This document shows, in pieces, positions 10,149-23,339 of a DNA stretch of 64,000 bases. Under the pieces are notes generated by a model. It made no database searches. It had not been told where the DNA came from and was given only the letters and a program-made list of their open reading frames with translations. Numbering within the stretch: position 1 is the first letter of the stretch; each line of letters begins with the position of its first letter. This DNA comes from Dolomedes plantarius (lineage: Eukaryota > Arthropoda > Arachnida > Araneae > Dolomedidae). Made by a program: the position numbers and the translations under genes. The stretch covers positions 210,778,443 through 210,842,442 of the forward strand of contig OU015490.1 in the NCBI GenBank assembly GCA_907164885.2. Direction: 5' to 3'.

Positions 10149-10815
10149 GGGGACAAGGGACCTTCAAATTCGAATTTTTCAATTTAAAATATTTAACACG
10201 ATATACAAAATGAGAATAATTAATTTTCTTTTTTTACTACATTGAAAACCCTTAAAATTCAAAATAAGGAATTTTGGCAGAATGATGCCTGTCTTTCAAA
10301 AATTTTTCAAAAATGCTAATGTTTATCAAAATGCCCTATGAGCATTCTGTATGAATTAAAATCCTTAAATTTTGTATTATACGTTTACTACGTGTATATA
10401 AATATAAATGTGCATTTTTTTGTATGAATCTAAAGTCTTAAATATATTTTTTTTTATTTCTGCCTGCTATTTTTATGATTTTTTATATTTTTACTTTATT
10501 TTATGGTCTATAAATTTGAAAAATATTTGTGATTTCAAAGAATTATGCACAGTTTTGTGACAAATACACTTCATTTAACAATTCTGAGAAATTTGGAAGA
10601 TATCACAGGAAGAGAATACGAATGGAGCCTTTTGAAAAGTTCTAGAATTTTTGAAGAATTTTTTGATAAACAGGTCTTATTCCTCCACAAAATACTCGTT
10701 TGTGGATTCTAAATATCTCCAGTGTAGTAGAAAAGAATACTTATTATGATCATGGTATATATGGAGTAAAATATTGAAAATTAAAGAAGAACGAGATTGA
10801 AGGTCCCTTGTTCCC
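10149..10815. mobile_element. TTAA-flanked MITE 1
   Basis: TIRs GGGGACAAGGGACCTTCAA and its complement (one mismatch) are bordered by TTAA at 10145-10148 and 10816-10819. It is 667 bp, AT-rich and non-coding. The TIR resembles that of the MITE at 22616. A TTAA target with a GGGG start is compatible with Kolobok, Sola3 or piggyBac groups; which one is not decided. Confidence 0.82.
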
Positions 10816-10819
10816 TTAA

Positions 10820-12375
10820 AAATTATTTTCTAAGTTACTCTAATAAGTATTTGAAAAAAATATGTTTGTTGTTTAAATTAATACCATTCTATAAAAATAG
10901 ATATAAACTTTCTGATATTTTCACTGTGTATTTAAATTTATAGAATTTTTGAAAGATTTATCAAAAAATAAATAAATGCATTTTTACTGTGGTTTGCCCC
11001 TCGTCTGTGAAAAAAAATTCTATTCGAAATATTCATTAATTTATAACGTATACGCAACCGAGTTTTGGGAATACCAGGGTTTCGTGAAATATAGTTTATT
11101 GAAATGCATATCAACTGCATATATTCATGCACTTCAAAATACTTTAGAACCAAATGTTTCTCTAAAAACTTATATAATGATGAAAAAAACATTCTTTCTC
11201 AGATGTGCTCTCAGTTACCCTTTTTCATTCTTATTTAAATGTCAACCCATCTTCCTAAAATCAATGAAGAGTTTATGCAAGTTTTCGAGTTATATAAATT
11301 TATTTTACTCCTGTCAAGAATGTCAAAATATCCCTTCGAGTATTTTTAAATGGGTTTCAACTCCAGAGAAGGGTTCGTTTCGTTGACAACCACTTTTTTT
11401 GCTCCAAGTCAAAAGTCAGTGACAATTTGCATGCGATAAATAAAAAATGAATTTTTTCCATGTCATATTTAAGAGCCTTTTCAGCAAAGGATATAATATT
11501 TAAACATCTTCACGATCAAATTAGTTACAACGTTTTGCTTTTATGTAAGCAGTAATCTCTATTTACTTTGTAAAACATCCATTCCCACAATATACTAACA
11601 TAATGTAAAAGGTATTCTTATGTAGCTGGTTTTAAATACGTTTTCGCAACTATAATTTTCTAATGCAATACATATAGCAGAATATCTTTGACAACAAAAT
11701 TAACTTATTTCGGTCTTTGTTTACTATATTAAGCACTGAATTTCTAACAACGTTTTCCTGTTAATTCCAAGTAGATAATAATCTAATCTAAGAAAAGATT
11801 CTTTTTATAAGGATGCTCAAAACTTCTCCAATCTCATAAATTAATTCAACCTTAAAATATATTTTTTTTCTTATTGCATCAAAACAATAACGTGTGTTCT
11901 GCTTGGAAACATCCCTTTTATCGTTATAGTATTTGAGGTGTTAAATACATTCATAATTATTGACAAACATTTATAAATTTTGTAACACTTTTAGAGAATT
12001 TGAATTATTTCCGAGTTCCTAAACAGATTGCTTTATGTTTCGTTAACAATTGGTATAATTCTGTGCCATGTTTATTAAATTCTGAATTGCTCTCATACGT
12101 TGAGAGAAAAAAGAATTGCTGAATCAATGTGGAAGATTCAAACAGTTTAAACTATACAATATTTATGACATTCAATTGTCAGCTTAGAATCTAATTTCTT
12201 GTTCAATTAGCAGCTGTCCGTACTGCTCAAGTACCAAGGAATCAAATATAACCAAAATATTAATGTGGATAATGATTAAGATAATTTTTAAAATTAATTT
12301 GGATTTATGGGGTTTAGGAGCAGTTTAAAGCATGAAATATTTATATGAATAAGTTTTAATTCAGTAAGAGAATTA
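10820..12375. other. AT-rich non-coding stretch
   Basis: No gene is recognised. A 136-codon frame at 10976-11386 has no known motif and is probably chance. The end of this stretch is the site of the hairpin MITE. Confidence 0.5.
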
Positions 12376-12561
12376 GGGCCTGTTCACATAGGAGTCCGTT
12401 GCGTAGCGTTAGGGAAAAGATGACGTTGAGACGAAAATAAACCAATGATAGGCGTTAAAAATTTCATTGCTAATCGTTTGGAGGCCTATGATTGGTTTAT
12501 TTTCGTCTCAACGTCATCTTTTCCTTAACGCAACGCAACGGACTCCTATGTGAACGCGCCC
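12376..12561. mobile_element. Fold-back MITE, PIF/Harbinger-like
   Basis: The element is almost wholly palindromic. GGGCCTGTTCACATAGGAGT at the left pairs with the complement of the right end, and the complementarity continues for about 90 bp per arm. TTA flanks both ends (12373-12375 and 12562-12564), the 3-bp target of PIF/Harbinger elements. Transcription would give a long hairpin RNA. Confidence 0.85.
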
Positions 12562-12564
12562 TTA

Positions 12565-13820
12565 GTTGTGCACATTTTTTTGTAGTCTAGCAGCTAAGGC
12601 TTAATAGCTCTATCAAGCAAATTAAGCATCAATAAATCAAATATCATTAATTTGGTTTAGAAGCAAAATTTATATTTAAATGGCCTATTATTTAACCTAT
12701 AGTTCTGTTATCTGACCATAGGAGGTCTAAATTCGTTTAGGTAATAAAAAGGGAGTTTAGATGTTTCCTTTTACTCAAGTTTGAAATCTGGAAAAGTTCT
12801 TAAAAAGTTCTGTAAATGTCTGTAGAATGTCAAATTCAAAGAATGTATGACGACATTTATTTCAATAATGACTGTTTTGTAATAGTAAAATAAATAGATA
12901 TAATAATTATAAGTTTAAAAAACTTCTACTTAGAAATTTTTCTAGAGGATAGTTAAATCTGAAATTCAGACATTCAAGTTTTTATAATATTCAGTAAATA
13001 AACGAATAAAAATATTTATCTTGTGTTCCCAGAATTAAAACAATTAAACAGTTAGCATGGAAGTATACTTTCAAATTCCAAATAATATATATTCGTTAAT
13101 GGCTTTAAATTCTGAAATAACTTCAGTCGCATTTCCTGTTTGATGTGTCATATTTACTTTCATTACGCTGGAGAGTTAATTCAATCTTGTTTACATAGCT
13201 CCGTTGCATCATTAATATTTTATTACGTTAAAAGTTTCAACGTCCTCATTCTTTGCTTGAAGCTTTACATGAATTCTGTAAATATTTTACATACGCCTAT
13301 ATTTATTTGCCCATAAGTTTGAACATATGAATTTTTTCTAAACTATCTAGCATTTTCTGCAAAATTAAATTTCAGATAATGTATATCAACAGCTAAAAAA
13401 TGTACATATTCTGTAAGATATTTGAAAGCTCACACTAGAGTGGAAAACTTTAGGAACACCACCATTTTTAAAGGTTTTTTTTCTGATTCTGAAGCATTTT
13501 TCGTGAGACAGTCGTCTTTTGTATTTTTAAAGTATATAGCGCAAAAAGGAAAAGAAACAATAGGTATCAATGTGTATGATTGAGGACATTTTAAGTAGAA
13601 AGTTGATGCATCATCATATTTTGGATTCATGACATCAGATGTTGTGCTATAGTGGGAAAATGATATAAGTAGAAAACTGAGGAATTCTCTTGCAATATCC
13701 AAAGCTTACGTACTATCGTTACAGACATGCAACGAGTTTCATCCTACATTTCAGAACACGAAATGTACAATAAGATACATTTAGAGGGTTTTGCATACAG
13801 TAGAATCTTTGGAAAGCTGA
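12565..13820. repeat. Non-coding background; arm A of the inverted duplication
   Basis: No gene is seen. Bases about 12930-13330 match the reverse complement of about 62690-63110, for example around TTTGATGTGT and TCAATCTTGTTTACATAG. Short frames at 13430-13702 are chance. Confidence 0.65.
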
Positions 13821-13824
13821 TGGT

Positions 13825-14545
13825 AGGGAGAATATTGAAGTGTGTGGCCGCCGAGTTCAATGCCCCCCCTCCCTAATCTCGCGAGTTGGACATCGTACCA
13901 GATGGCAGGTATAGGTGTGCGAAGGACTGGCGGTATCGGCAATGAAAAAAAGCGGTCACTGATAATCGTTTTATAGTAGTACACACTAAGCCTACAATCT
14001 GTACAGACATTGTACAGATTGTCCCAGACGGAGTTACAAAGCAGCTTCACGGCAGTTGCGGGTGCCAGGTTTCGCTATTTATAGAGGACAGACCACTTCA
14101 GGAACATGGAGTGTTTGCCGGTTGGCCCGTACGCTGTGTTTATCGTATCTGACAATCGGCACCACCCTCTACAGTGGTGGACACCAGCAAAGTAGGGTAA
14201 CGTACATTCAACTGAGAAGAGTCGCCTCAGCCATACCAGTGATTCTCACCAGCAGCTCATTTGGCGAAATGTTGGAACACGTTATGATACAAACATGAAT
14301 GAAGTTGATCGATGTTGTGGCAGATACGTTTTTCCTCAGAAAGAATTACTATAGACGGTGTTACAGAATGTCAGATATTGGAAGGTGATACTTTAACCAG
14401 TACAAGGCACTGAAGTGATATAATCCTGCTTCATGTGCATCGGTTCCGAGGAACAGACATTATTTTTATAGACGGCAATGTCCCGCACCATAGTGCATCG
14501 GCTGTTACTGAGCTTCTGAAAAGGGATAATATAACGCATATGCAT
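13825..14545 (+). pseudogene. Highly decayed Tc1-like transposase
   Basis: Pieces of a Tc1 DDE domain appear in several frames: IWRNVGTRYDTNMNEVDRCC (around 14255-14320), then DGVTECQILEGDTLTSTRH and RFRGTDIIFIDGNVPHHSAS (about 14345-14510), where the second Asp lies in IDGNVPH. Many frameshifts and stops are present. No TIR pair was identified. Confidence 0.6.
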
Positions 14546-15070
14546 TATTCTTACGTAAATCAATATTTTGAAATACATTTGATATCCATTTTCCTGTAAA
14601 CCTAACTCATATAACGTAATTAGTTTCTTTGGTATTTTAAGAAAACATTCGTTATTTATTCCTATAGTATTAAACATTTGTTTACAGCTAGTAGAACATT
14701 CTCATATAGACGATAAATTTACTTATATTTTATTCATCTATGTATAATAATCAAGTGATTTGTTTGAAATTTCCGCAAAATTTCTCTTAATGTAATTTTT
14801 TGGTTTTACACTCTTGGCGAACTTCCCTTGAACAATAGATTGTTTTTGTTAGCATTAGGCATAATTTTATTGAAGTTTTAGTTTTTGAATATTCAAGGAA
14901 TAAAGCTATTGAAACTATAAAACGTCATAGTGTGATTTGATGATTTGCTTATACAATAATAAAGAAATTGTTTAAAATGAATGTTACTTTGATTTTATGA
15001 ACATATAGAATACCCTACCATAATAGACTGGATATCAATATGTGATGGTATAAGGAAAAGAATACATGCT
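14546..15070. other. AT-rich stretch, nothing recognised
   Basis: No gene, repeat unit or inverted terminus was identified. The 94-codon minus frame at 14393-14677 overlaps the relic and is chance. Confidence 0.4.
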
Positions 15071-16070
15071 TTAATAGAGGTATGGTCCACCACGTGCTGC
15101 AATTACACTAGCAACCCTTCTGGGCATACTTTCAACAAGGTTTTGAGACACAGCTATGGGTATCTGTGTCCATTCCTGCAGCAAAAATGTCGCCAAGTCA
15201 GTTGTAGATTTCGGGCGTGGTTCCCTGGTCTGTAAGTGTTGCTCTAACACATCCCACAAATGTTCTGTGGGGTTTTAGGTCGGGACTATGACAGGGCAGG
15301 GATAACGTTTAACATCCATATCTTAATACCACTGCTTGAGAGAGGCTGCAACATGACATGGAGCGTTGTCGTCTTGAAAATAATATTCGTCCGTTCCATA
15401 AAATTATCAGAGCGTAGGAAGAACCTTATTGTTCAGAATGTCCATGTAGGCGTCTGCGTTCGCCAGAAAAAAAACATGCAAAGGTCCCAGGCCATACCAC
15501 GAAAAATACCCCCAAACAAGTACACCTCCACCACCGAACTTGAGAGTTGGAAAGATGGACTCGGATAACAGACGTTCGTCCGCCATTCGCCAAACCCAAG
15601 CACACCCATTCTACAGGAAGAGTGGGTAGCGCGACTCGTCGCATCCTAAAACAGTTTTCCTGTGGTCCACAGTCCAGTTGCGACGTTCCAAACACTAAGC
15701 GAGTCTTCCGGCTTTGTTGGATGGGGTGATATTTCATTTGTGTGCGGCAACACATCCGTTTATATTGAGGGCGTGCAGTTCTTTCTTCGAAGTATTGATG
15801 TGCACCGTAACCCCTGCTACCAGTTGAAACTCACTGTTAATGATTTTCAGTGATCTCCTACCGTTCTTAGGAACCTCACGCTTCAGGACACGTCGATCCT
15901 ATTCAGTTATTTTGCGGGGACGACCAACGTGTGCAGTTCACGACTTCAAGAACATCAGTTAACCGTGGCTGTGATAATTTTACCGCAATTGCGCGAATAG
16001 ACTTGCCACTAATGTAACAACCAACTGTAACACCTCTTTCAAAGTCACTAAGTTCCTTTCGTTTCGACAT
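15071..16070 (-). pseudogene. Tc1-like transposase (DD34E), multiply disrupted
   Basis: On the minus strand it starts MSKRKELSDFERGV (ATG at 16068-16070) with the helix-turn-helix segment SGKSIRAIA. The DDE domain shows VLGCDESRYPLF with the first Asp, GGGGVLVWGYFSWYGLGP-like text (in another frame), YYFQDDNAPCHVA with the second Asp, and NPTEHLWDVLEQ with the Glu, 34 residues after the second Asp. The end is LVESMPRRVASVIAARGG. Stops and several frameshifts make it dead. It is near full length, but clear TIRs were not found. Confidence 0.8.
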
Positions 16071-16857
16071 ATCGCCACAATTTCACACAGAACTACCGAC
16101 GTTACTACTTCGCGTATTGTATATAACCTTCACAGGCCATTTAAGAGCACTGGATTTGAGTGAAATCTGACATTCAGTCGGATTTTATGCAAATCCGCTG
16201 ACGTCCGTTCCATTATTGTAAGGTAGTGACGCTAATATATAAACTCTGATTAATGAAAGTACTTGACCGTATCGCACATAAGACTATTTTTTATGAGTTC
16301 ATTATTTAAACTCATTATGGTATGGTTAAAACAAAGTTCCTTTCATCTCTCACAGTACAAGAAAAAAATATATCAAAATCAACAAACAGATTAAGCACAG
16401 AAAATAATAACTTTGAAAAATTATATGTAAACATCCGAAAAGTACACATTTTAATAAAACTCAAAAGCCTATATAGAATTTTTTTCCTTTTAAACAGCTT
16501 AACAAGGTCTCATTTGCTCTTTCTTTATATCTAAACTGCTAAAGAAGATAAATTGAGTTAAAATTTCATGATTCGATTTAATTTTTTTCAGTTATCTATA
16601 GTAAATAGTATTTTTCTGTTACTCCATTCACACGTTTTGTTGCTTTATTTTCTATTTTTCTAATGATATTATACAAATGTAATAAGATATATCTGCCCAT
16701 TATCCAAATTTGCTGAGAAACAGTTTTATTTTCATTATAAGACCTTTGAATAACGTGCCTTTTTTCGATTTTCAAGTGGGTATATAACCAAAATTGAATT
16801 CGCGTATACGGTAGTTCAATTGCGGCGTATGTAATTCTATACAAACAATACAACTAA
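16071..16857. other. Non-coding stretch upstream of the microsatellite
   Basis: The first 160 bp may be the 5' region of the Tc1-like copy. The rest is AT-rich with no recognised feature; a 70-codon frame at 16322-16534 is unassigned. Confidence 0.4.
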
Positions 16858-17524
<667 letters not shown>

Positions 17525-17528
17525 TTAA

Positions 17529-17973
17529 CCCATTGCTAAGCGGCAATTCTATTTAAATGTTTACGTAAGTTTTCGGCAAAGACTGCAATTTTGGTATAAA
17601 GTACTGCAATTTTTAAATTTTCTGTAATCTGTTTTCTATGTAAGGGGGTCGCAAATTCTCAGCTTAAATAATAAAATGTGAGGATTTGCCTGAAACTTCT
17701 TCAGGTTATAGTAAAGACAGTTTTTATGAAAAGAAATGTTCTGTTGGTCAAAAATTTTCCCAATACGACTTTCCTTTATTCTAAATTGTCTTCAACTTTT
17801 GTGTGTAAAAACAGTGCTAGTAAGTAGGACAAAAATATTGTAGGCAAAATTGCTGAAAAAATTGAACAAAATGTAGTTTTGACGAAATGTACTTATCCAA
17901 CATTTTCCTGAAATTTTCAATAAGGATATTTTCCAAACGTCAGGGAGCTTACACGGTACCGATCAACAATGGG
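17529..17973. mobile_element. piggyBac-like MITE (445 bp)
   Basis: Termini CCCATTGCTAAGCGG and the complement of CCGATCAACAATGGG match at 12 of 15 positions and are flanked by TTAA (17525-17528 and 17974-17977). The CCC...GGG ends next to TTAA are typical of piggyBac. The interior is non-coding. Confidence 0.75.
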
Positions 17974-18604
17974 TTAAAAATTATTATTCGCATCCTACTA
18001 AAGTGTACATAGTTTCTAAAAATTATATTTGCCTGAAGTGTCTTCTCAATAAGTTTGATTTCACGTATAATAGAAACTGAATCAATATGGTATCTCTTAA
18101 TAGTAGTCTCTTAAAAGTAGAACTTCGAATATAATATTTCTCAGAAATATAAATCACAGTATATTTGAAGCATGCGTATTAGGGTGGGGTGAAAAAAATT
18201 ATTTTTTATAATCAATTTCTAATAGCGCGGAAAACTTGCGCATTGGTATCCTAATAACGGGAAAAATAATATAAGAAATTATTAATTGGTTTTGAAATCG
18301 CGCAAGAGCCCTAATTAAAAAAAAAATCTGCATTTTTTGAAGACTTATAAATTTTTAAAAAATAGTTTACTTTATTTCTAATAGTGTAAAAACTACTCTT
18401 TGTAGTAACCTAAATGCGGGAAAAATACTTTTGGACACATTGCCGTTCATTTGAATTCGCGCAAAAAGCTTTAAAATACGATTTATTTTTGTAAAAACCT
18501 CATATTGCAGCTTTTCGGCATGTTTTTCTCTTTGGTTTGGTATTGCGTTATACATCGCAAATGCGTTCAAAGTTGACGTATACTTCCTTATTAAGCTATA
18601 GGTA

Positions 18605-19045
18605 GAAGGTGTTTCTGACAGGGCCATAGCAGCAATACATTCTGGTGTCCTGCATGATCTTAAAATGATCTCTCATTCAGATATGTCACGAGTGATTGAC
18701 AAAAGTAAGATTAGAATGGAAAAAGTGAAGATTCAAAAAGCAATAAAGGAAAAAGAGCACTAGCTGAAAGAAGTAAATAGAATCGACTTCGACGGTAGAA
18801 TAGATAATACATTAACACAAGAAAAAAATGAAGCTAAAATGTACCGCAAAGTAAGAAAATAAGAACATATTAGCGTGATTAGTGAGCCTGGTGGCCAATA
18901 AGTTGGTCATGGTACACTAAAAACAGGAACCGGTAATGATATTGCCGAATGTATTTTCGACTACATGAAAAAGAAAGATTTTGAAATGAGTGCAGTGGTA
19001 GCCATCGCATGTGATGGGACATTCACAAACACCAGTTGGAAAAGT
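18605..19045 (+). pseudogene. Element X transposase, N-terminal part
   Basis: Readable text is VSDRAIAAIHSGVLHD, KIRMEKVKIQKAIKEKE, IDFDGRIDNTLTQEKN, EHISVISEPGG, then AVVAIACDGTFTNTSWKSGV. The ACDGTFTNT segment looks like the hAT-type catalytic TDGA position, and FDGRxDxTL may hold the earlier Asp. Three in-frame stops are present. The frame breaks at the GGTGT target of the BEL/Pao insertion and resumes at 21337 with GVVQNIEVRCQRPLQWFICL. I know relatives only as uncharacterised arthropod proteins; the hAT affinity is inferred from the motif order and the 8-bp duplication. Confidence 0.7.
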
Positions 19046-19050
19046 GGTGT

Positions 19051-19383
19051 TGTGAATGCAAATTATTTTTGCAAACCAAGATTTCACCGAAATCCCTGCT
19101 AAAATATATACTTGAGTTTAACTTTATGAAGGAAAAAATAGTAAAGGTGATTTAAAAAAACGTTATCTCTAGAGTATTTCACCTACTTCTGAGCCCCAGG
19201 CTCCACAGAAAGCAGTTTCTATAAATAATAACGCCATTTCTAACAAAAAAATCCACCTTTATTTCATCATTTTACAAAACACAACTAACGAACAAGCGAG
19301 AGTGATGCCAAGTTCAAAGTTTTAAAATAAAAAATAACAATACACCGCGCGTCTGCATTGCTGCCAATCTTTTGAACCTAACA
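19051..19383 (-). repeat. BEL/Pao 3' LTR
   Basis: On the minus strand it starts TGTTAGGTTC at 19383. Its outer end carries about 14 extra bases compared with the other LTR. Confidence 0.88.
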
Positions 19384-19529
19384 TCCTCCCACCTTTTGAT
19401 TATGCATTGTGATCAAAACGTTACACAAAATACATAGCCAAGAATAAATGGCATACACATAAATAATGCAGAATATAAAGAAACAAAAATAAGAGTAAAT
19501 AAATAAATAATCCCAAAGTTAATTTTTTT

Positions 19530-20855
19530 TTAGAGATCTAATTTCTCCGGAACTTTTATCTCTCTTCCTGATCTAGATATCTTCCTTTTAGAGGTGGAAA
19601 TACTTTCATTTCCATTTTTTACTATAGTGCAATTGTCTTTAAATGGAGTTGGAAACTCACAAGTAGAAGAAATCTCTAAAGGGTATACACGTTGAATTGG
19701 ACGGAGTAACTTCGAATGCGAAGTTTGTACTTTAACAAGTCAAACACATCCATCATTCCCAGGTATAAGATCCGTTATTCGACCTAGTGGCCAGTTGATT
19801 CTTTTGAGATTGTCTGCTCCAATTAGTACAATATCTCCAACCGCGATCTTACGAATATCTTTAGGTTTTGTTCTTTGTACGAGAAGTTCCAAGTATTCAC
19901 TTCTGAATCGGTTCCACAAGTCTTTTTGTAGATTTTGTCTGTACTTGATTCTTCTGTTCAGACTCTGATGATAAACAGCATCAATATCTGGTGTATTCCA
20001 TTCCTTGATGTCTTGCAGGAATGACGAAGGAGATATAGGGACCAACTGTTCCTTTTCAGACTGGTAGGTGAGAGGTCGAGAATTCATCAATGCTGTACAG
20101 TCACATAAAATGGTCACCATTTGTTCATAAAGTAACTGTGTTCGAACTATGACCCTTTTTAAGAGGTCCTTCATTATTCGAATCAATAGCTCCCACCAAC
20201 CTCCCCACCATGAGGCTGTTGGTGGATTAAATTTCCAATCAATAGCGTTGATAGCATAATACTTAACAATTTTATTCCAATCTAAACCACGGAGTAGGTT
20301 GGCAGCACCAATAAATTTGGTGCCATTGTCGAAATAAATAGTTGAGCATCTTCCCCGTCTGGCGACAAATCTACGAAATGCCAACAAAAATGCTTCAGTA
20401 GATAAACTGGTGACAAGTTCCAGATGTACTGCTCTGTAAATGGCACAGGTGAAGAGCAGTACCCAAGCCTTTTGATCTCCTCTAAGGAATAATGGTCCGG
20501 CTGCATCTACTTCTGTGATCTGGAAAACAGCAGCATCTCGAACTCGATTCTCTGGTAAAGGTCCAGAATCAACTTCTAGTTTCTTTGAAGTGAATCGTTT
20601 ACAAGTGACCCACTTTGATATGATTTTCCGTAGGATTTTCCTCCCGTTTAAGATCCAAAATTTTTCTCGTAACAAATTTTGTAAAATTTGTAGACCACAA
20701 TGTAAATTGTTCTCATGATAATGGTCTATTAGCTTCAGTATGACTTCATGATTTGAGGGTAAAAGCATTGGTTTTCGAAAATCTTCTTCATCTCTTCGAT
20801 TTATGATTTGCGTCTTTACTCGTAAGATTTTATCTCCATCTACAAAAATAGCCAA
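19530..20855 (-). pseudogene. BEL/Pao integrase and C-terminal region
   Basis: Integrase inserts the cDNA into the genome. The zinc-finger region has HYHENNLHCG and WVTCKRF, where the first Cys of the usual CVTCKRF is now Trp. The core has DAAGPLFLRGD, YFDNGTKFIGA and GGWWELLIRIMKDLLKR (D, D and E present), followed by MNSRPLTY. A TGA at 19740-19742 ends the 371-codon frame after GNDGCV, but the same frame continues with LVKVQTSHSKLLRPIQRVYP to TAA at 19530. The stop replaces an expected CGA codon. The left end joins a Gag remnant, showing a large internal deletion. Confidence 0.88.
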
Positions 20856-21012
20856 ACACTTAAATATTTTGTCCTCTTCTCCATCGAAAGATTCTTGCGA
20901 TCTCCATCGAAAATTTCTTCAGCAACGAATTTTAAATCTTCTTTCTTGAAGGATTTCACAGATAAAAACATCTTGAAAATTTAGACTTAACTATCCTGTC
21001 GCGGACGCCAAA

Positions 21013-21331
21013 TGTTAGAGCAAACCAACATTTCACCGAAATCTCTGCTAAAGTATATACTTGAGTTTAACGTTATAAAGGAAAAAATAGTAAATTTGAT
21101 TTAAAAAACGTTATCTCTAGAGTATTTCATCTACTTTTGAGCCCCAGGCTCCACAAAAAGCAGTTTCTACAAATAATAATGCCATTTCTAACAAAAAAAT
21201 CCACCTTTATTTCATCATTTTACATAACACAACTAACGAACAAGCGAGAGTGATGCCAAGTTCAAAGTTTTAAAATATAAAATAACAATACACCGTGCGC
21301 CTGCATTGCTTCCAATCTTTTGAACCTAACA
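21013..21331 (-). repeat. BEL/Pao 5' LTR
   Basis: It has TGTTAG...CTAACA termini, with the primer-binding site immediately inside at 20995-21012. Confidence 0.9.
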
Positions 21332-21424
21332 GGTGTTGTACAGAACATTGAAGTTAGGTGTCAGCGACCACTGCAGTGGTTTATTTGTTTGCTTCACTTT
21401 AATGAGAGCTTTCTTTGTAAAACA

Positions 21425-21975
21425 CCGTACAGTCCAGCACGCAATGTCAGAATTCACAGGTTTCCGAGCGGTTTATTTTCAAACTCCGAGTGTGGAGCAG
21501 TTGACATGTAAAATCACCCGCCTAAGCTAATGGGGCGATATTCTTTCTGATTTCCACATGCAGTGAGGGTGTTGATAGTTTTACTATCAATTTTAGTCTA
21601 CTCGGCTTCACAGGCTCTTTTTAAATTGAACATTCAAGACTTTAAACAAACTTTCTTTATTTAAATCTAAAAAATTCACATGAACAAAAAAGCACTATTT
21701 CCACAACTTCTCCAACTAGTATATCATCGTATAAAAATGTATACTCCGCAATATCTATCGAAGTTGCCACTTCAGTACTTAAAACGTAACATAAAAGAAA
21801 TGAAAAAAAACATGCAAATGACTCCAAGTGTAACATTACGTCACACTTGGAATAGTACTTTATATGGAGGCCGGCAGGTGTGATAAAAGGTAACAATTCC
21901 CATACAATATCGGAGAATACGTGCAAAGTTCAACTGTTATCTCTGGTAGGTTTCCTGGACGTTACAGCCTTATAC
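21425..21975. other. Unassigned insertion or intron in element X
   Basis: The transposase text ends near LLHFNE (21424) and resumes with LFQHLDG at 21980. The 550 bases between are unlike the transposase. They start with GTAAAAC after CTTT and end TTGTTTCAG, so an intron is possible, but LFQ is coded across that AG, which favours an inserted sequence. No family is recognised. Confidence 0.35.
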
Positions 21976-21979
21976 ACAT

Positions 21980-22615
21980 TTGTTTCAGCACTTAGACGGG
22001 ACAACAACTGGGCCAGCGTCATTCAGTGTTCCAATTGGCAAGCAACTGCTTAGCTGTGAGAAAAATCCTGTTGTTGATTTTGTGTCGATTCAATCTGAAG
22101 TTGTCATCACAATAAATAAAACTGACCCCACTAAAGATCAGCAGTATCCTTTGGACATTGTTAATGCAGTCATCACTGGGCTCTGTGATCCATAATTAGC
22201 TGTTAAAGGTCCCAGACCCCTCAGCCATTCCTGATGGTTAACCTGTACTAACTAGGTATTAAGACTTTATATTTCCCAGATTAGTCCGACAAGCGAAATG
22301 AAGACACTTGTAACTTACATTGTAAAGACCTATGTTCCTGTTTGGTTTAATATTAAGATGCATTACACTGTGAAAGACGGTCCGAAACACATACTAAAGC
22401 TCATTCAAACAACAAGACATTCCCCGGACAACATAAAAGAAATCATCTATCCGGTCATTCAGCGATACTCGTTCTTCTGCCATCCAAAGAATATGATGGG
22501 GGCGATGATATTGCACGAAAGACAACGCATTCGAGAATTAGGCTACAGGAGGATACTGAAAGCTAGAAATGAGCCGCCACTAGTAGGTCACGTTAGAGCC
22601 TTCAAGCTTCCTTAA
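21980..22615 (+). pseudogene. Element X transposase, middle part
   Basis: Segments LFQHLDGTTTGPASFS, IGKQLLSCEKNPVVDF and KDQQYPLDIVNAVITG end in stops. After a decayed link (WLTCTN, VLRLY) the frame 22298-22615 gives MKTLVTYIVKTYVPVWFNIK, DNIKEIIYPVIQRYSFF, HERQRIRELGYRRILKAR and VRAFKLP. The preceding CLLH resembles the conserved Cys/His of the hAT insertion domain. The TTAA MITE follows immediately after FKLP. Confidence 0.7.
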
Positions 22616-23335
22616 GGGGATGGTGGACCTTTCAAAACGATTTTTGAAATTTTTACCACAGAGATATGAAATTTTGTATATATATTCATTAAAGTATAAC
22701 AATATTAAACACCTTATAAAATTTTATAAATATTTTTAAAAAAATATTTTATAATTAAAAAATTTAAATTAAATTACTCTTCTTTAAAATGCTCCTTGCG
22801 ACTCAATTTTAAACTTTTCCCCTTAATTTTGCATTTATATTGCTTATAAATACTTTCTGAACAAAGTTATGTATTTTTTTGTACTTTCGTTGAATAGTTA
22901 ATTTTTAGAAAATATTTTTATGCTTGTACTCTGAATTTTCGTGAAATTTTTGTACTTTTCTACACTAAAGTTAAACTTTTATAACCTAAATGGCCTCCAA
23001 TTCTAAAATGGATACATAACTTTATTTTGATGTATTACAGGAATCTTAATTATAAATTTCATAAAATTTCGTCAAAAATTATGACGCGAGGAGCATTTTA
23101 AAGACTTGCAAATCTGGAAATTTCTCATTTTGAGAAAAAGTCATTTAAAAGATAATTTTTTATCTACCTTTAATACTTACTACTCTAAAGCCACCAATTT
23201 TTCATTTTTCTTTTCACTACACATTTTAAATGCATTTCATTCCAATATTTACATGTTTTTAAAATATTAATACACCCCCCAAAAAAAATTCCAATTTTTG
23301 CTCGATTTTTGGTAAATTGAAAGTCCACCATCCCC
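22616..23335. mobile_element. TTAA-flanked MITE 2, inserted in the element X transposase
   Basis: TIRs GGGGATGGTGGACCTTTCA and the complement of GAAAGTCCACCATCCCC are flanked by TTAA (22612-22615 and 23336-23339). It is 720 bp, AT-rich and non-coding. Start and spacing resemble MITE 1, so both probably belong to one superfamily. Confidence 0.85.
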
Positions 23336-23339
23336 TTAA

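Larger units (their letters stand above)
19051..21331 (-). mobile_element. BEL/Pao LTR retrotransposon, internally deleted
   Basis: Two LTRs of about 320-333 bp enclose a 1.6-kb interior on the minus strand, flanked by GGTGT (19046-19050 and 21332-21336). After the 5' LTR comes a primer-binding-type sequence TTTGGCGTCCGCGACAGG, then a short Gag start (MFLSVKSFKKEDL) that runs straight into integrase. Protease, RT, RNase H and most of Gag are deleted. Before the 3' LTR is a purine tract, AAAAGGTGGGAGGA. The two LTRs are about 95% alike by eye, so it is a fairly young insertion. Confidence 0.9.

Noticed and set aside
10976..11386. 136-codon open frame on the + strand
   Set aside because: No recognisable motif, AT-driven composition and no conserved neighbour; probably chance in AT-rich DNA.
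21425..21975. Intron in the element X transposase
   Set aside because: GT and AG-like ends exist, but codons for LFQ span the presumed acceptor, so an insertion is more likely; left unassigned.
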